Position numbers and translations under genes: made by a program. The notes under the pieces were generated by a model. That model did not search any database. It had not been told where the DNA came from and was given only the letters and a program-made list of their open reading frames with translations. Positions 46,814-57,805 of a DNA stretch of 64,000 nt are shown here, one piece after another. Source of the stretch: Quillaja saponaria (taxonomy: Eukaryota; Streptophyta; Magnoliopsida; Fabales; Quillajaceae). How positions within the stretch are numbered: position 1 is the first letter of the stretch; each line of letters opens with the position of its first letter. The DNA lies in NCBI GenBank assembly GCA_029379385.1, contig CM055611.1:5704001-5768000 (forward strand), written 5' to 3'.

Positions 46814-48600
46814 ATGGCGAAGAGTAGTATGGCTTTTCAAAGTGCTGCAGTGATAGACAGCCAAGATCTGATATCCCAGTTGCCAGCGGATATCATTAAA
46901 CACATCCTCTTATACTTGCCAGCAAAAGATACAGCACGTACAAGTACTCTTTCACAAACTTGGTTACACGTATGGAATTCACTCCGTAATGCCTCCTTCG
47001 AATTCAATCTGCCCCCTGTGTTCTATCCATTTGACAATCCAGAAGAATTACAAGAGTCCATGAAATTCATCGACAAATCTTTGTCGATACTTACGGGAGG
47101 AGAAGGTAATGATTCAAAGTTTCAAACTTTATATGAAAAATGCTGATCACGAAAGGTATGTCCCTCTTATATATGATTGGATAAGCCTTGTGATTAAAAA
47201 CTATGTCAAAGAGATAGATCTTATGAGCCTAAACTCATGGCATGGTGATTCGATTCTAAGAATTGTTGCTATAGAATCACTAGTTAATCTAAAGTTAGGT
47301 GGTTCAAGAATTCCAAAGGGCTTATTTTGTCGTCTCAATACAAAGCTTACTTGTCTTCGGAAACTATACTTGAAGCTTGTTTTTATACCAAAGGACGATC
47401 TCCAAAAACTCATATCATGTTGCCCTTTGCTTGAAAAATTGAAGCTGGAATGTCTTTTAGACCAGGTCGATTTTCTTCAATGTTGTTGTCCTAAGCTCAA
47501 AAAGTTAGTAGTATTCAGTGTTGAAAGACTTGATATTGAAGCACCAAACCTTGAGAAACTCGACATATTTGGAACAAAAGAAGTGACAGTCCTAGATTGT
47601 TGTAATGTGAGGGAACTCAAAATACATTTTTGTGACAATACCAATAAATTGATTCAAGAGCTGAGTCCTAAGTTTCCTATTCTAAATAAGTTAGAGGTGA
47701 TATCTCCCAGAATGGGAGAAAAATTTGAGATCTCTAATCATGATCTTCAGACTTTACTTTTTAAGAACAATCTTGCATTCCCATTTGAGATAAAGATTGA
47801 TGCTCCAAAACTCAGCAGCTTTGAATACTTTGGTAAACAAATCCCATTTTTGAGATATGTGTCAAGTTCTTTCAACTTCGCGAAAGTAAAACTTATTATA
47901 GGACCTGAAGGTGATCTTGACACGTCATGGTTTCTTCGACTTAGAGATTGTTTACATAAGCACAAAGGAAAAATTGAAGTGAACTTATTCATGCAGAAAA
48001 CTAAGGTATGTACACTTGATAACTCCATAGATAATTATTTTCTCTTCTATGTCTATATTCATATGCAACACAACGATTTCATTAATTCAACTTGAGATTC
48101 TAATTATGCTATTGTTTTTTTTTTTTTTCATTTTGTTACACATTGAACACGAAGAACTCTTTCATACAAGCAGAATTAGAAAAGAACTTAATTTCTGATC
48201 CACAACCGAAGGTTGATTCTATGAGTTTAGACAATGTTCCATCATCATTAGATTATGCAGCTCTTATTGACAGCTTATTTTGGAGTTGTCGTCCAACTAC
48301 TCTAGTAGTGAATCAAACCGATAACCAAAATGAAAACTTTGTAAAGGTATTTTCCATTGCCAGAGTAATTACAAGCTTTGTTGATATTTTTTTCTTACGA
48401 TTTTATGTCACATAATTGATTGAATGTATTATGAATTGCAGTTTCTACGAAGGAAGTTTTTGAATGATGAAGAACATTATGATTGTTGCATAGATGGTCA
48501 CAGTACTATTGGATGTTGGCAGCACTACTTAAAAAAGGTTGAAGTAAGCACAGAAAAGGACATGCCTACCAAGTTTATATTAACATGGTTACTAGATTGA
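46814..48600 (+). CDS. F-box/LRR (FBD-like) protein gene with one frameshift
   Basis: F-box proteins link substrates to SCF ubiquitin ligases. ATG at 46,814 opens exon 1 (to 48,005), with the F-box at about residues 16-60 (DLISQLPADIIKHILLYLPA and KDTARTSTLSQTWLHVWNSL). Leucine-rich sequence follows (VKEIDLMSL, LEKLDIFGTKEVTVLDC, VRELKIHF). Exon 2 (48,155-48,346) holds VDSMSLDNVPSSLDYAALID and LFWSCRPTTL; exon 3 (48,442-48,600) ends FILTWLLD. Introns are GT..AG and phase 0; the first acceptor (CGAAG) is weak. One extra base near 47,108 (GGTAATG) shifts the frame: the first frame stops at 47,146 and the second runs from 47,109. Removing one A gives about 513 residues. It is either a recent pseudogene or a sequence error. 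It is the parent-type copy of the two deleted pseudogenes at left. Confidence 0.85.
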
Positions 48601-49564
48601 TATTATCCTCTCAGGAAAAAAAATATAAAAAAAATCCTTCTATCTATGCATTGCTTGTGATCAATGCAATATTTCTAAGATTTGAATTTCTATAGTTTTT
48701 ATTGTTTTTTTTTTTTTATCTCAAACAATTGGTAATTTTATAATCTTAACTTATTTACTTTTTCTATGCATGAATCATTTTGACTCTCTCTAATCTAATC
48801 CTTGTTTAGATATGAAACGCTTTCAAATTTGTAAGACAAGTTTTAAGAACATTAGAAATTCCTCGCATTCTTTATTTGTAAGTATCATAAAATCAAAAGC
48901 TATTCACGTGACCTCACTAGCTAATAACTTAAATTTTTAGTGAAATAGTTCTATGACTTTAATATATTATTTAAGTCTTTATAAAGAAAAGATAAAAATT
49001 TTGATTTTTACCATCATCTATAATATATCAAATAAAAATTTTAATTAGAGTGAACTTTTATCGAATACACAAACAATGGTGCACTAAAAAAAAGTGCTAA
49101 TAGCCTAATAGTAATGAAATCAGAATCTAAAAAAAAAATTGTTGCTAAATTTTATAGTTTTAAAACCATTTTAGTAATACTAAATATTTCAATTGCTAAA
49201 TTTTATAAGAATTAAAATTTGTGACGAGATTGGTCACTTACAAATTACTTAAATATTTTGATAAAAAAAAAAATAATACCCAATTTTAGCTACCCATAAA
49301 ATATATTAGCAACCGGTATTTCGGTTTCTAATTATTAAAAAATAAATTTAATTGAAATCATGCAATTTTTGGTTTTTTGGAAAACAAAATTAGCAACCTA
49401 ATATTTTGTTGCTATCTAAGTCTAACTTTTCATTTTTAACCTGCCATTATTTTTTACTATTTCGAGTTGGATCTGCCATCTTTTTCATTCACACAAAAAC
49501 ACTCTCAGAACCTTAAATTACTTTTTCTTTTTGTAAAATTATTGTCTATTTCTCATATGTTCCT
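48601..49564. other. AT-rich region with possible CACTA-type fragment
   Basis: Just after the F-box stop. Between about 49,081 and 49,420 there is CACTAAAAAAAAGTGCTAATAG, then GTGACGAGATTGGTCACTTAC and repeated TTGCTAAATTTTATA / TTAGCAACC words. These resemble subterminal repeats of plant CACTA elements, but only a fragment is seen and the other end is not identified. It is absent from the two deleted F-box copies. Confidence 0.4.
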
Positions 49565-49860
49565 TGTTGAATATTAATTTAGAGTTAGTTTAGAAATATC
49601 TCTTAGGATTTATCTTGTTATTATTATATTTATCTATAAAATTATCATTAGGATTATTTTTTAGAGTTTTATTTCAATTGATGTTGCATTGCTTTAGGTT
49701 TTATCATTTAGGGAGTTTAACTTTATTTCTGATTGTTATCTTAGCCCTATAAATAGAAGTTCACATTCAGTTGTAAAGTGTGCCATTTTACTAAGATTAA
49801 AGTCCTTTGTTCTCAATTATCTATTCTCCTACATAATATAATTGTGGTTTCTAGTTAACA
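49565..49860 (+). mobile_element. Ty1/copia 5' LTR, 296 bp
   Basis: Starts TGTTGAATATTAATTT and ends GGTTTCTAGTTAACA (TGTT...AACA ends). The primer-binding site ATGGTATCAGAGCC (initiator-Met tRNA type) follows directly. A TATA-like CCTATAAATAGAAG lies at about 49,746. The LTR tails at 6,698-6,836 and 11,270-11,410 are truncated versions. No matching 3' LTR was found downstream. Confidence 0.75.
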
Positions 49861-51035
49861 ATGGTATCAGAGCCAAGTAATGGCAAACTATTAATGGTGG
49901 TTTCCATCCTAAATTTTCTATGTCAGATGGGAGTAACTTCGATAGACAGAGTACACAAATGAAACACAAATGAAACTACTCTGTGAGACTTCAAACTTTA
50001 AGGCGTCAGTTTGAGCTCTTATAAATGGAAAATAATGAAACTAATTCTGTTTATATTTCACAAGTTCTTGTTTTGGTAAATAAATTGAGAACAAATTGAG
50101 ATAAAGTTGAAGACCTGACCATTGTTGAGAAGATCCTACAAACATTGACAATGAAATTTGAACACATTGTTCGTGGCTATTGAAGAATTCAAAATTTTAG
50201 AAGAGATGACAGTTGATGAGTTGCAAAGCTCCAGCCTATGAGTAGCATATGAAGTTGAAAGTCCTCTGAAAAATCAATTGTAGCAAGCTTTTTAGAGCCA
50301 AGTTTCCTTTAAAAGTGACAAAACGAGTTAAAATGCAATCACCAAAAGAGGAAGCAGAAGTCGAGGCAGGCTAATGATGTCACTATGGTGGACGGGAAGT
50401 AAGCAATTACTATGCACAGTAAAAGTAAGAAAGAAAAGAATGATTCATATCACTTTGATATGAAGAGTTTGCAGAGAGATCGATGTCGAGGTCATGGTCA
50501 AAGTGAATGATGAGGTTGAGGTAGATATAACAAATCAAATATTCAGTGCTATGCAGTAAAAAATATGGCCACTACTCATATGTTTGCTGGTCAAAGAAAT
50601 ATGATCAGATTGGAGAAAAAGTTTTTTTGTTCAAGGAGATGAAACTAAAAGTCAAGTTCTCCTAATGGTTGCTTCAAATACAAAAGTTATTGAAAGTAAA
50701 ATATGATATCTTGATACCGACTGCACCAACCAAATGATCAGAATGAAAGACTTATTTGCTGATATCGTTGAATCCATAAGATCTAGTGTCATGCTTGCAT
50801 ATGATTGCTTGGTGTCGATGATAGGAAAAGATAGAATCATTATTCAAATGAGAAATAGAGATCATGCATATATCTCATATGTTTTCTATGTTCCTCACAT
50901 GAAAAGCAATCTTCTTAGCCTAGGACAACTTCTTGAAAAAGGATATGAAATGAAGATGCACAACAAACAAATTGATTTATTTGAGGACAAAGGTACATTT
51001 ATTCTAAAAGCTCCCTTATCAAATAAATGTAAATA
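49861..51035 (+). mobile_element. Ty1/copia internal fragment (gag to pre-integrase)
   Basis: Degenerate gag (RRQFELL at about 50,000, TMKFEHIV at about 50,150), a gag tail and a zinc-knuckle remnant near 50,545. Then comes an open frame at 50,734-51,036 reading MIRMKDLFADIVESIRSSVM, then ISYVFYVPHMKSNLLSLGQL and LEKGYEMKMH. This is the copia protease/pre-integrase junction. It ends at TAA, and no integrase core or reverse transcriptase follows. The start of gag that copies 1 and 2 retain is deleted here (about 49,985), so the three copies are complementary fragments of one insertion. Confidence 0.8.
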
Positions 51036-51039
51036 AATA

Positions 51040-51596
51040 AATAAAAATATTGTTTGTGAATTAAATAAAGAGCAAACTGATTTGATTTTATTCAAAGACT
51101 TGTACAATATTTATATACAAACCTAAGATCACCCAAATATGATACAAATTACATAGCTTGATATTTGAAATTAAAATAAATAATCAATGCTGAAATTTTT
51201 TAGAGTAATTTATAAGTCAATAATTTTATGGTTATTACATAATTAGTGAGAGCAGTTTATAAATCAATAATGTGAACAGTAACAGATTCTTATAAAGTAC
51301 GAGCCGGCAAACGCCAAATCAACGTTTAGAGGTTATTTTTTCAACAACAAAAAAATGAAATTACAAAAAATGAAGGCTGGCAGAAACACTGTTTGTCTTC
51401 AATTTTTTATTTTTACAATTATATCCCTAAAGTTAATATTATATTTTTTATAATAAATTAATTAAATGCATAATTTTTTTGGTAATTTGCAGTAGCAAGT
51501 AAAAAAATTTAACATCTCAAATCATAATTTACAACCACAGCTTTTAAGATCATCCAGTACAATACTAAAAATATAGATTGCAACTAACCAATGCCA
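51040..51596. other. AT-rich spacer, shared with F-box duplicates
   Basis: Diverged counterpart of 8,100-8,610 and 12,700-13,165. No gene seen. Confidence 0.5.
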
Positions 51597-52015
51597 CTAT
51601 TTGGTTTAGTTTTTAAAACAACTTTTGGTTTAAAAATTTTTTACAAAATTATTTGGTAATAGTGGTATTATTTTTTAAGCTTTATGAAAAAGTATTTTTG
51701 AGCTTTTAGAAAAAGCTAAAGTTATTTAAAGAAGTTTTTTAAAATAGAAGACGTGAAAAGCTCAAATGAATTTTAATAATTATTTTATTTATTTAAATAT
51801 AACTATAATATTTCTCAGAATAGTCTTTTTAGCAATTTTAGTGCTCAATATTTTTTTTGAAAAAATAAATTCAAACAATTTTCTCATATCTCATAGCTTT
51901 TTTATTATAACTCAAAACACTTTTTCAGTTTTTTATATAACAATTTTTAAACAGCTCTACTTGAAAGATATTTTTTATAAATAATGCTTTTATAACAATT
52001 TTACCAAATAGACTT
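51597..52015. mobile_element. MITE-like element, long version
   Basis: Same element as 8,611 and 13,166. It starts CTATTTGGTTTAGTTTTTAAA and ends ATTTTACCAAATAGA. At about 419 bp it is longer than the other two, which seem to have lost internal sequence or never had an insertion at about 51,680-51,860. Confidence 0.55.
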
Positions 52016-52280
52016 AATTATCTCAAATATAAAAAATGTTAAACCAAACTAGTTCTAAATAGTGAGAGATGTGAATGAGGAAAGATATTGAGTGAGATTA
52101 ATAATCGGTGGGTCAATAATCATTCTATTTGTTAAAAATAAACTAATTAATTATCTCAAATATCAAAAAAGTTGAACCAAACTAGTTCTAAATAGCAAGA
52201 GATGTGAATGAGGAGAGATATTGAGTGAGATTAATAATCGGTGGGTCAATAATCATTCTATTTGTTAAAAATAAACTAAC
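52014..52280. repeat. Tandem duplication, 133-bp unit
   Basis: Two adjacent near-identical copies (52,014-52,146 and 52,147-52,279) share ACCAAACTAGTTCTAAATAG, GTGAGATTAATAATCGGTGG and ATTCTATTTGTTAAAAATAA. Only a few substitutions separate them, so the event is young. Confidence 0.9.
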
Positions 52281-52329
52281 TAATTAAAAAAAAAAACTAG
52301 TTCTCATTAGATGTGTTGCGAGGTAGAGC

Positions 52330-52490
52330 CTAGCAATTGTGAGCCTAGCTCTGATACTATGTTTGAGCCTCACTTCTAAAAACCAATCAATTGGTAACAA
52401 AAGAAGACACATATTTACTTATAAGGATTGTGAAGCCCTCTAGCCATAGCAATATGAGAGTTCACACATTGACATTATATATATTCTTTG
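52330..52490 (-). mobile_element. Antisense LTR/primer-site remnant
   Basis: GAGCCTAGCTCTGATACTATG at 52,340-52,360 is the reverse complement of a TGGTATCAGAGC-type primer site. The sequence after it (TTCTAAAAACCAATCAATTGG) is a typical plant LTR end in reverse. It is a small fragment of a minus-strand LTR element, cut on the right by the element starting at 52,530. Confidence 0.4.
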
Positions 52491-52529
52491 AACTCATTAG
52501 TTAATAATTTAGGTATTGAGATACGCAAC

Positions 52530-52920
52530 TAATAATATAGGATTGTACCAATTCAATAATATTACACATGACATGGTTAAAGTATAACAGACTAATTTGA
52601 ATCGTAACTGGCACCATTAATTCCTATTAATATTATAACGGATGTCATTATCATCTATTATTATATAACGGACGTCATTATTACTATAACGAACGTCATA
52701 ACTATTGTGATTAATATTCCAATACAACTCTTATATAAAGAGGCTCAAAACCTCAAAACAAAATAGGTTATTTCTCTAATTCATACTTTTTTATAACTTT
52801 TTAGCTTATATTATCAACTATACTAACTTTGACATCGGAGCTTTCAAAGGTTAAAAGGACGGCCTTTTTGCAGGTTAGCCATGTGAAGGACACCTCAACA
52901 GGTCAAATCCAGTTCTAACA
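52530..52920 (+). repeat. 5' LTR of the non-autonomous element
   Basis: 391 bp. The first bases are TAATAATATAGG (the 3' LTR has the canonical TGATAATACAGG), ending GTTCTAACA. It holds tandem-like words TAACGGATGTCATTATCATC / TAACGGACGTCATTATT and a TATA box in CTTATATAAAGAGGC (about 52,732). Confidence 0.8.
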
Positions 52921-53039
52921 ATGGTACCATCTATGAGAAATTCATTTGATTTGGATTTCTAATCCCTGTACCAAATTGTTTCAAATGTAGTTTCTTACCT
53001 CAAGATATGCAGAAAAGATTTTATCAAAAATAGCTAGTC

Positions 53040-53310
53040 TTTTATCTATTGGTATTGAATCTACCACGGAACCATGTAGATCTTTCTCTAGCTCTTGAGC
53101 TTTTGGATGGCTACTCGTGTTTTTGCATTGGATATTGTAAATTCTATGATCAAGCCAATGGAACTCCATCATGGAAGCAGCTTGTTAGAGATCTGGCCTC
53201 AACCAAAATAGCCTCCAACTTAGCTTTAAAAAGATTTACTTGCCATGAAGAGAATGAAATGCAACGGGCTGATTCTTCAAAATGTAAAATAGTGGCCTAA
53301 CTCCAAGAAG
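53040..53310 (+). pseudogene. Internal open frame of the LTR element
   Basis: Open frames on both strands (minus 52,981-53,172; plus 53,049-53,300) overlap here. Neither shows a recognisable gag motif. This is the position where gag would start in a Tat-type element; at most it is a decayed gag start. Confidence 0.25.
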
Positions 53311-54689
53311 TCAGCCCAAACCCAGAGGTTGGTAAAATCAAGATCAACCTAAACCAGGTTTGTAGAAATTTATATTCAGTCCCTGTATTTATACATATTT
53401 ACATGAATGGACCAAATGTATTACATATTTACATGAATGACCTTTTTTTAAAAATTTACAAAATCGGCTAAAATTATTATATATTTTCAAATTTTTTCCC
53501 TAAACTTAATATAATTACACAAATGACTCACTGATTTATTAGTAATTTACATAATTACCACAACCTTTCATGGTTTACAAATATACACCACGTTCAGATT
53601 AATTGACTAAATGCTTTAGAGTAATTGCAAATAGACTCCTAGGTTTTTATATCCTCACATAAATAACCTGTATAATTCTAGAAAATTATATATAGGCCCT
53701 TAAAATCTATATTTTTATGTACAGATGACCTAATTAATTTTGACATATTACGAATATGTCCTTAGAATTTATAATTGCATGTTTACAAAATATAAGCAAT
53801 TGTCCTTATCAAAAAATAAGTAGAAATCATAAATGATTATGCATAAAAATTCTTCGCTAGTACACTTTTTTAATACAAATTTGTAGCCTTACAATCAATA
53901 TTTACAAATTATTGTTATCGCTATGGAATTTAGTTCGACAAGTTTATGGCTTTGACTATAGCCAATACAAAATACTTATTTGCTATATATTCTCAAAACT
54001 TGAGTTAACTGATGAGCGAGACATATTTATTATTTGATGCTTGATAAATGTTTCAAGTGAATTAGCATACAGCTTAGTACAGATAAGAGACATATACAAA
54101 GGTCAAGTAATGATCGCCAAAAAAAAAAAAAAATTTATTTCCCTACATACAACTTGAGGTTAAATCTCAAGATTAAATGGTCATAATTCGTGAACTGTAA
54201 ACCAAGAGTTTATACAAGTTGTTTAAGATATTATTAATTATTATCTCCAGCAATATATTCTCACATTTGCGAATTTAACTGAATTTTCTTTTGAGTTTGG
54301 CTTCTCACTAACAATCATAAATATATTGCAGGAAAATCTTCTGGCATGAAGTCACCAAATTAAGATGAGCTTATCGCCTTCAACATGGAAGAGTCTTATT
54401 GCCCATCGTCATAACAAATAGCTCAAAAGAGCCTATACACAACTTTTAGCTAGTGACAATCATTAGGGAGGAGCAGCCTTGCAACTATAAAGGTCCAGTC
54501 ATAATAGCCCGACCCCGAGTAGAGGCATAAGCTGCTTTTTAGCCAGGCCCCTTAAATACTAAATCGCTAAAGTTGCCGGGTTTTCATCTGACCTGGAGAG
54601 AGAGCCCGAGGAGATGACACAAGGCTAAAACACCTATCGTCACACTCGGGGTGGAAGCACATGCTAAAGAGCTAGCACCCAGGCTAAGC

Positions 54690-55010
54690 ACCCAAACAAA
54701 TCAAAATGGCTATAAAGCCAAAACATCAGCAAAACTAAGCTCGGGCTTTCACTCATATTGCTTAAAGCAAGGTATGCTATTTATTTTAATACATACAATT
54801 TAATACAACTGTATACTATTGGTAGCACAGGCTAAAATACATGTGCCCGGACAAAGTACCCAGACAAATCAGGTGGTTACAAATCCAAAACATCATCAAT
54901 AAGCTTGGGTTTTCACCCGAATGCTACAACATCATCAAAAAGCTCGAGTTTTCACCTAGATTGCTACAACATCAGCAAACAGTCTTGGGTTTTCACCCAT
55001 ATTGCTCAAA
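54690..55010. repeat. Short tandem repeats inside the LTR element
   Basis: Units of about 50 bp built on AAGCTCGGGTTTTCACCC, then ATTGCTACAACATCA.CAA, occur near 54,735, 54,903, 54,939 and 54,984. A longer pair (GCTAAA.....CCCAGACAAATCA near 54,680 and 54,835) surrounds them. Tandem repeats near the 3' end are usual in Tat-type gypsy elements. Confidence 0.65.
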
Positions 55011-55365
55011 GAAAGATATGCTTATTTAATGCAATACAGTTTAATACAAATGCATATTAGTCACCATTGACAAGCGAAAATTAAGCATAAACTGCTATCA
55101 TAACAAGTTCAAATTTCTTAGTTCGCGTAGAAAAATATGGAAGTAATAAGGTAGAGTAGTTATAAGGTGGAATACAGTTTAGTGTCAAGATCAATAAAAA
55201 TATATATATATCATACCATCAGTGCATTATATCAGTGATAGCACCAAAATTTCAAAAAATTTAGCAGAAAAGTGCACCCCGCAAAAGGAGAACATGGACC
55301 CAAGTATATGTTCCATAATAGTTCAAGTCTCTATCGCTCCTTAAACTTGTTTTTGGGGAGACTAG

Positions 55366-55755
55366 TGATAATACAGGATTGTACCAATCCAATAATATTA
55401 TACATGACATGATTAAAGTATAATGAACAAATCCAAATTGTAATTGTCATTATTAATTCCTATTAATATTATAACAGATGTCATTATCGTTGATTATTAT
55501 ATAACAGACATCATTATTATGTAACATATGTCATAACTATTGTGATTAATACTCCGACATAACTCCTATATAAAGAGGTTCAAAATCTCAAAACAAAATA
55601 GATTGTTCATCTAACTCATACTTTTTACAGTTTTTTAGCTTATATTCTCTGACCATACTGACTTTGGCATTGGATCTTTCACAAGTAAAAAAAAGAGCCC
55701 TTATATAGGTTAGTCACGTGAAGAACACCTCAACTGGTAAAATCTGATTCTAACA
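55366..55755 (+). repeat. 3' LTR of the non-autonomous element
   Basis: 390 bp, TGATAATACAGG to GATTCTAACA. TATA box in CCTATATAAAGAGG at about 55,566. Aligns along its whole length with 52,530-52,920. Confidence 0.8.
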
Positions 55756-55760
55756 ACAAC

Positions 55761-56620
55761 AAAATACATCTTTTTGTTTATTACAATTATGGCTCTTTAC
55801 TATTCCTAATCATTTTCGTTTATTTTTTTATTTTTAATTGTAAAAGTCTCGTTGGGCTTATAAACAATATATAAAAAATATATATAATTATTTCTTTCAT
55901 ATAATTTTATATAAAATACGAGATATAATTTTAAATTCTTAAAATTACATCAAGAGATTATATATTGATTTAACCAACTTAATTGTATGATTTTTTATTC
56001 TCGTTATCATTTATAAAACTATTTTTCTATGATTTCGTGTGAATGTATTATTCGATATTTAAATTGTTTCAAACTTTATTATCAGATTCTCTTATCCCTT
56101 TAAACCATTAAACTTTTTATAATTATTACCAGTAGCCATGTTTTTTGCCTCAACTAATATCTTTGCTTTATAACACGAAATAATTTCATGGCACTGAATT
56201 CTACAAGTTAATGATGTAGAACTGTCTACCCTAGCAAAAAAAAATAAAAAAATAAAAAAAGTAGAACTGTCGAATAAAATCAGTTCTGACAAAATAAGAA
56301 ACAACTAAACATAAAAAACACGAAGTTTGTTAAGGGTGGCAAAATTTATAATTTAATTTTTGTAAATTACAGTTAAAATGTGAATTTTATATGCACACAA
56401 TTTTGATATTAATAGATTAGGATTCAAACATGAAACCTCAAGATCTTAACACTTTCTTTGTAACAAGTTGAGCTAAGATCTTTGTTTATTTAAATAATAA
56501 TTAATTTTTATATTATTTTTAATAAAAAGGTGCAATAAAAGAAACTAGTTCAAGTTTACAAGTCTTGGGTAGTAATCCCGTAGCATCATACTTGACAATA
56601 ATGAACATAAAGGAAGGCAT
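55761..56620. other. AT-rich intergenic region, no gene seen
   Basis: No gene recognised. A 70-codon minus frame at 56,092-56,304 lacks any motif. Confidence 0.5.
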
Positions 56621-56901
56621 AACATTATAAATAGATAAATTTCTAGTCCTCTGGTGTGTTTTCATGGCCATCTAGTCTACTGCTTGATTCCTCTTCTCGG
56701 TAGGTGTGGTAGAATTTCACATTGTTGGAATCCCCTGGGTAGAGCTCTACAATCATCGATTAAAGACCCTAAAGGATGTGATATCGAAACCATAGTATTT
56801 ATAATAAGAATAACAAGCAAAGTATCAACAACAATTTTCAAATTTGGTATATCCCTGTCATAAGCAAGTGTAAGGCCATCTCTTAGAGCCCAAAGTTCTG
56901 C

Positions 56902-57062
56902 TTACACAGCAATTCTCAAAACAATATATCTAATGAAACCATAGTAATAAAAGCACTTGTTTCGTCCCTTAATTAATAGACCTCCTCCGGCAATTATTCC
57001 TGGGCTTCGTAATGCTGAACCATTCGTGTTCAATTTAACATAACCCGGTTCAGGAGGTATCC
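56902..57062 (-). pseudogene. LINE RNase H domain (degenerate)
   Basis: Part of the frame at 56,902-57,225: WIPPEPGYVKLNTNGSALRS then GGGLLIKGRNKC. The expected first catalytic Asp of NTDGS is Asn. After the in-frame stop at about 56,900 the domain continues as AELWALRDGL on the minus strand. Confidence 0.75.
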
Positions 57063-57387
57063 AACAAATAGTCTTAGAAACCATATTAACAATTATGGAA
57101 TTCAAGGCAAGAGTAGAACTCAATAGCATGGAGAAAAGAAGTATGAATAATGCTAGCAGTAGGGAGATCCACATTCGAAAGGCTTTTTCATTTCTGTTTA
57201 AACATAATTTCCAACACACATGCAAGAATAGAATATTCCAAGGAAGATGGAAATTTTTGTAGGTGCAAGGTGTAGTACAAAATGAATTATTTTTTATCCA
57301 ATCAAGTTTGATAAGGAAAAAAAGTCAGATAAACTGGAAGGAATCCTCAAGTAGTTCTAAACTTGCTTACTAATAATACAATGCCCC

Positions 57388-57805
57388 TATTTGGTTTAGT
57401 TTTTAAAATAGCTTTTGGGTTTTAGCTCTTCTACAATGTCTGTTTTAAGCTTTATAGGAAGTATTTTTGGACTTTTATAGTTCTAAAAGCTGCTAAAAGT
57501 TGAAGCTAGAAAAAAGAAGCTTTTTGAAAATAAAAAAATAAGAGAAGCTTAAATGAATTCTAATAATTTTTTTATTTAGACAAATTTAACCTATAATATT
57601 TGTCATAATGGTATTTTTAGTAATTTTAATACTCAATATCTTTTTTTTTTTAAAGTAAATCAAACAATTTTTTTATATCTAACAGTGCTTTACGTTAACT
57701 TATCTAAACATCTTTTTCAACTTTTTATACAATACTTTTTTAAATATCTCTACTTGAACAGTATTTTTTCACACAACACTTTTACTCACAGCTTAACCAA
57801 ACAGA
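57388..57805. mobile_element. MITE-like element nested in the LINE
   Basis: Starts CTATTTGGTTTAGTTTTTAAA, ends GCTTAACCAAACAGAT. It is the same family as 51,597-52,015 but an independent insertion, lying between the LINE zinc-binding region and its RNase H domain. Confidence 0.65.

Larger units (their letters stand above)
52530..55755 (+). mobile_element. Non-autonomous LTR retrotransposon with both LTRs, 3.2 kb
   Basis: A 5' LTR (52,530-52,920) and a 3' LTR (55,366-55,755) of about 390 bp flank a 2.4-kb interior. Flanking 5-bp repeats are GCAAC (52,525-52,529) and ACAAC (55,756-55,760), with one mismatch. After the 5' LTR comes AATGGTACCATCTATGAGAAA, a decayed form of the TGGCGCCGTCTGTGGGAA primer site of Tat-type Ty3/gypsy elements. 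Before the 3' LTR, TTTTTGGGGAGACTAG is a polypurine tract. No reverse transcriptase, integrase or protease is present, so it is a LARD-like parasite of a gypsy family. The two LTRs differ at roughly one position in seven by eye, so the insertion is old. Confidence 0.8.

Noticed and set aside
47109..48095. A separate 328-residue protein starting at the internal ATG 47,109
   Set aside because: It is the continuation of the F-box gene's first exon after a one-base shift, and the frame past 48,005 reads into an intron with a good GTATGT donor.
52720..52745. TATA box considered as the promoter of a host gene
   Set aside because: It is inside the 5' LTR and repeated in the 3' LTR; no host gene follows.
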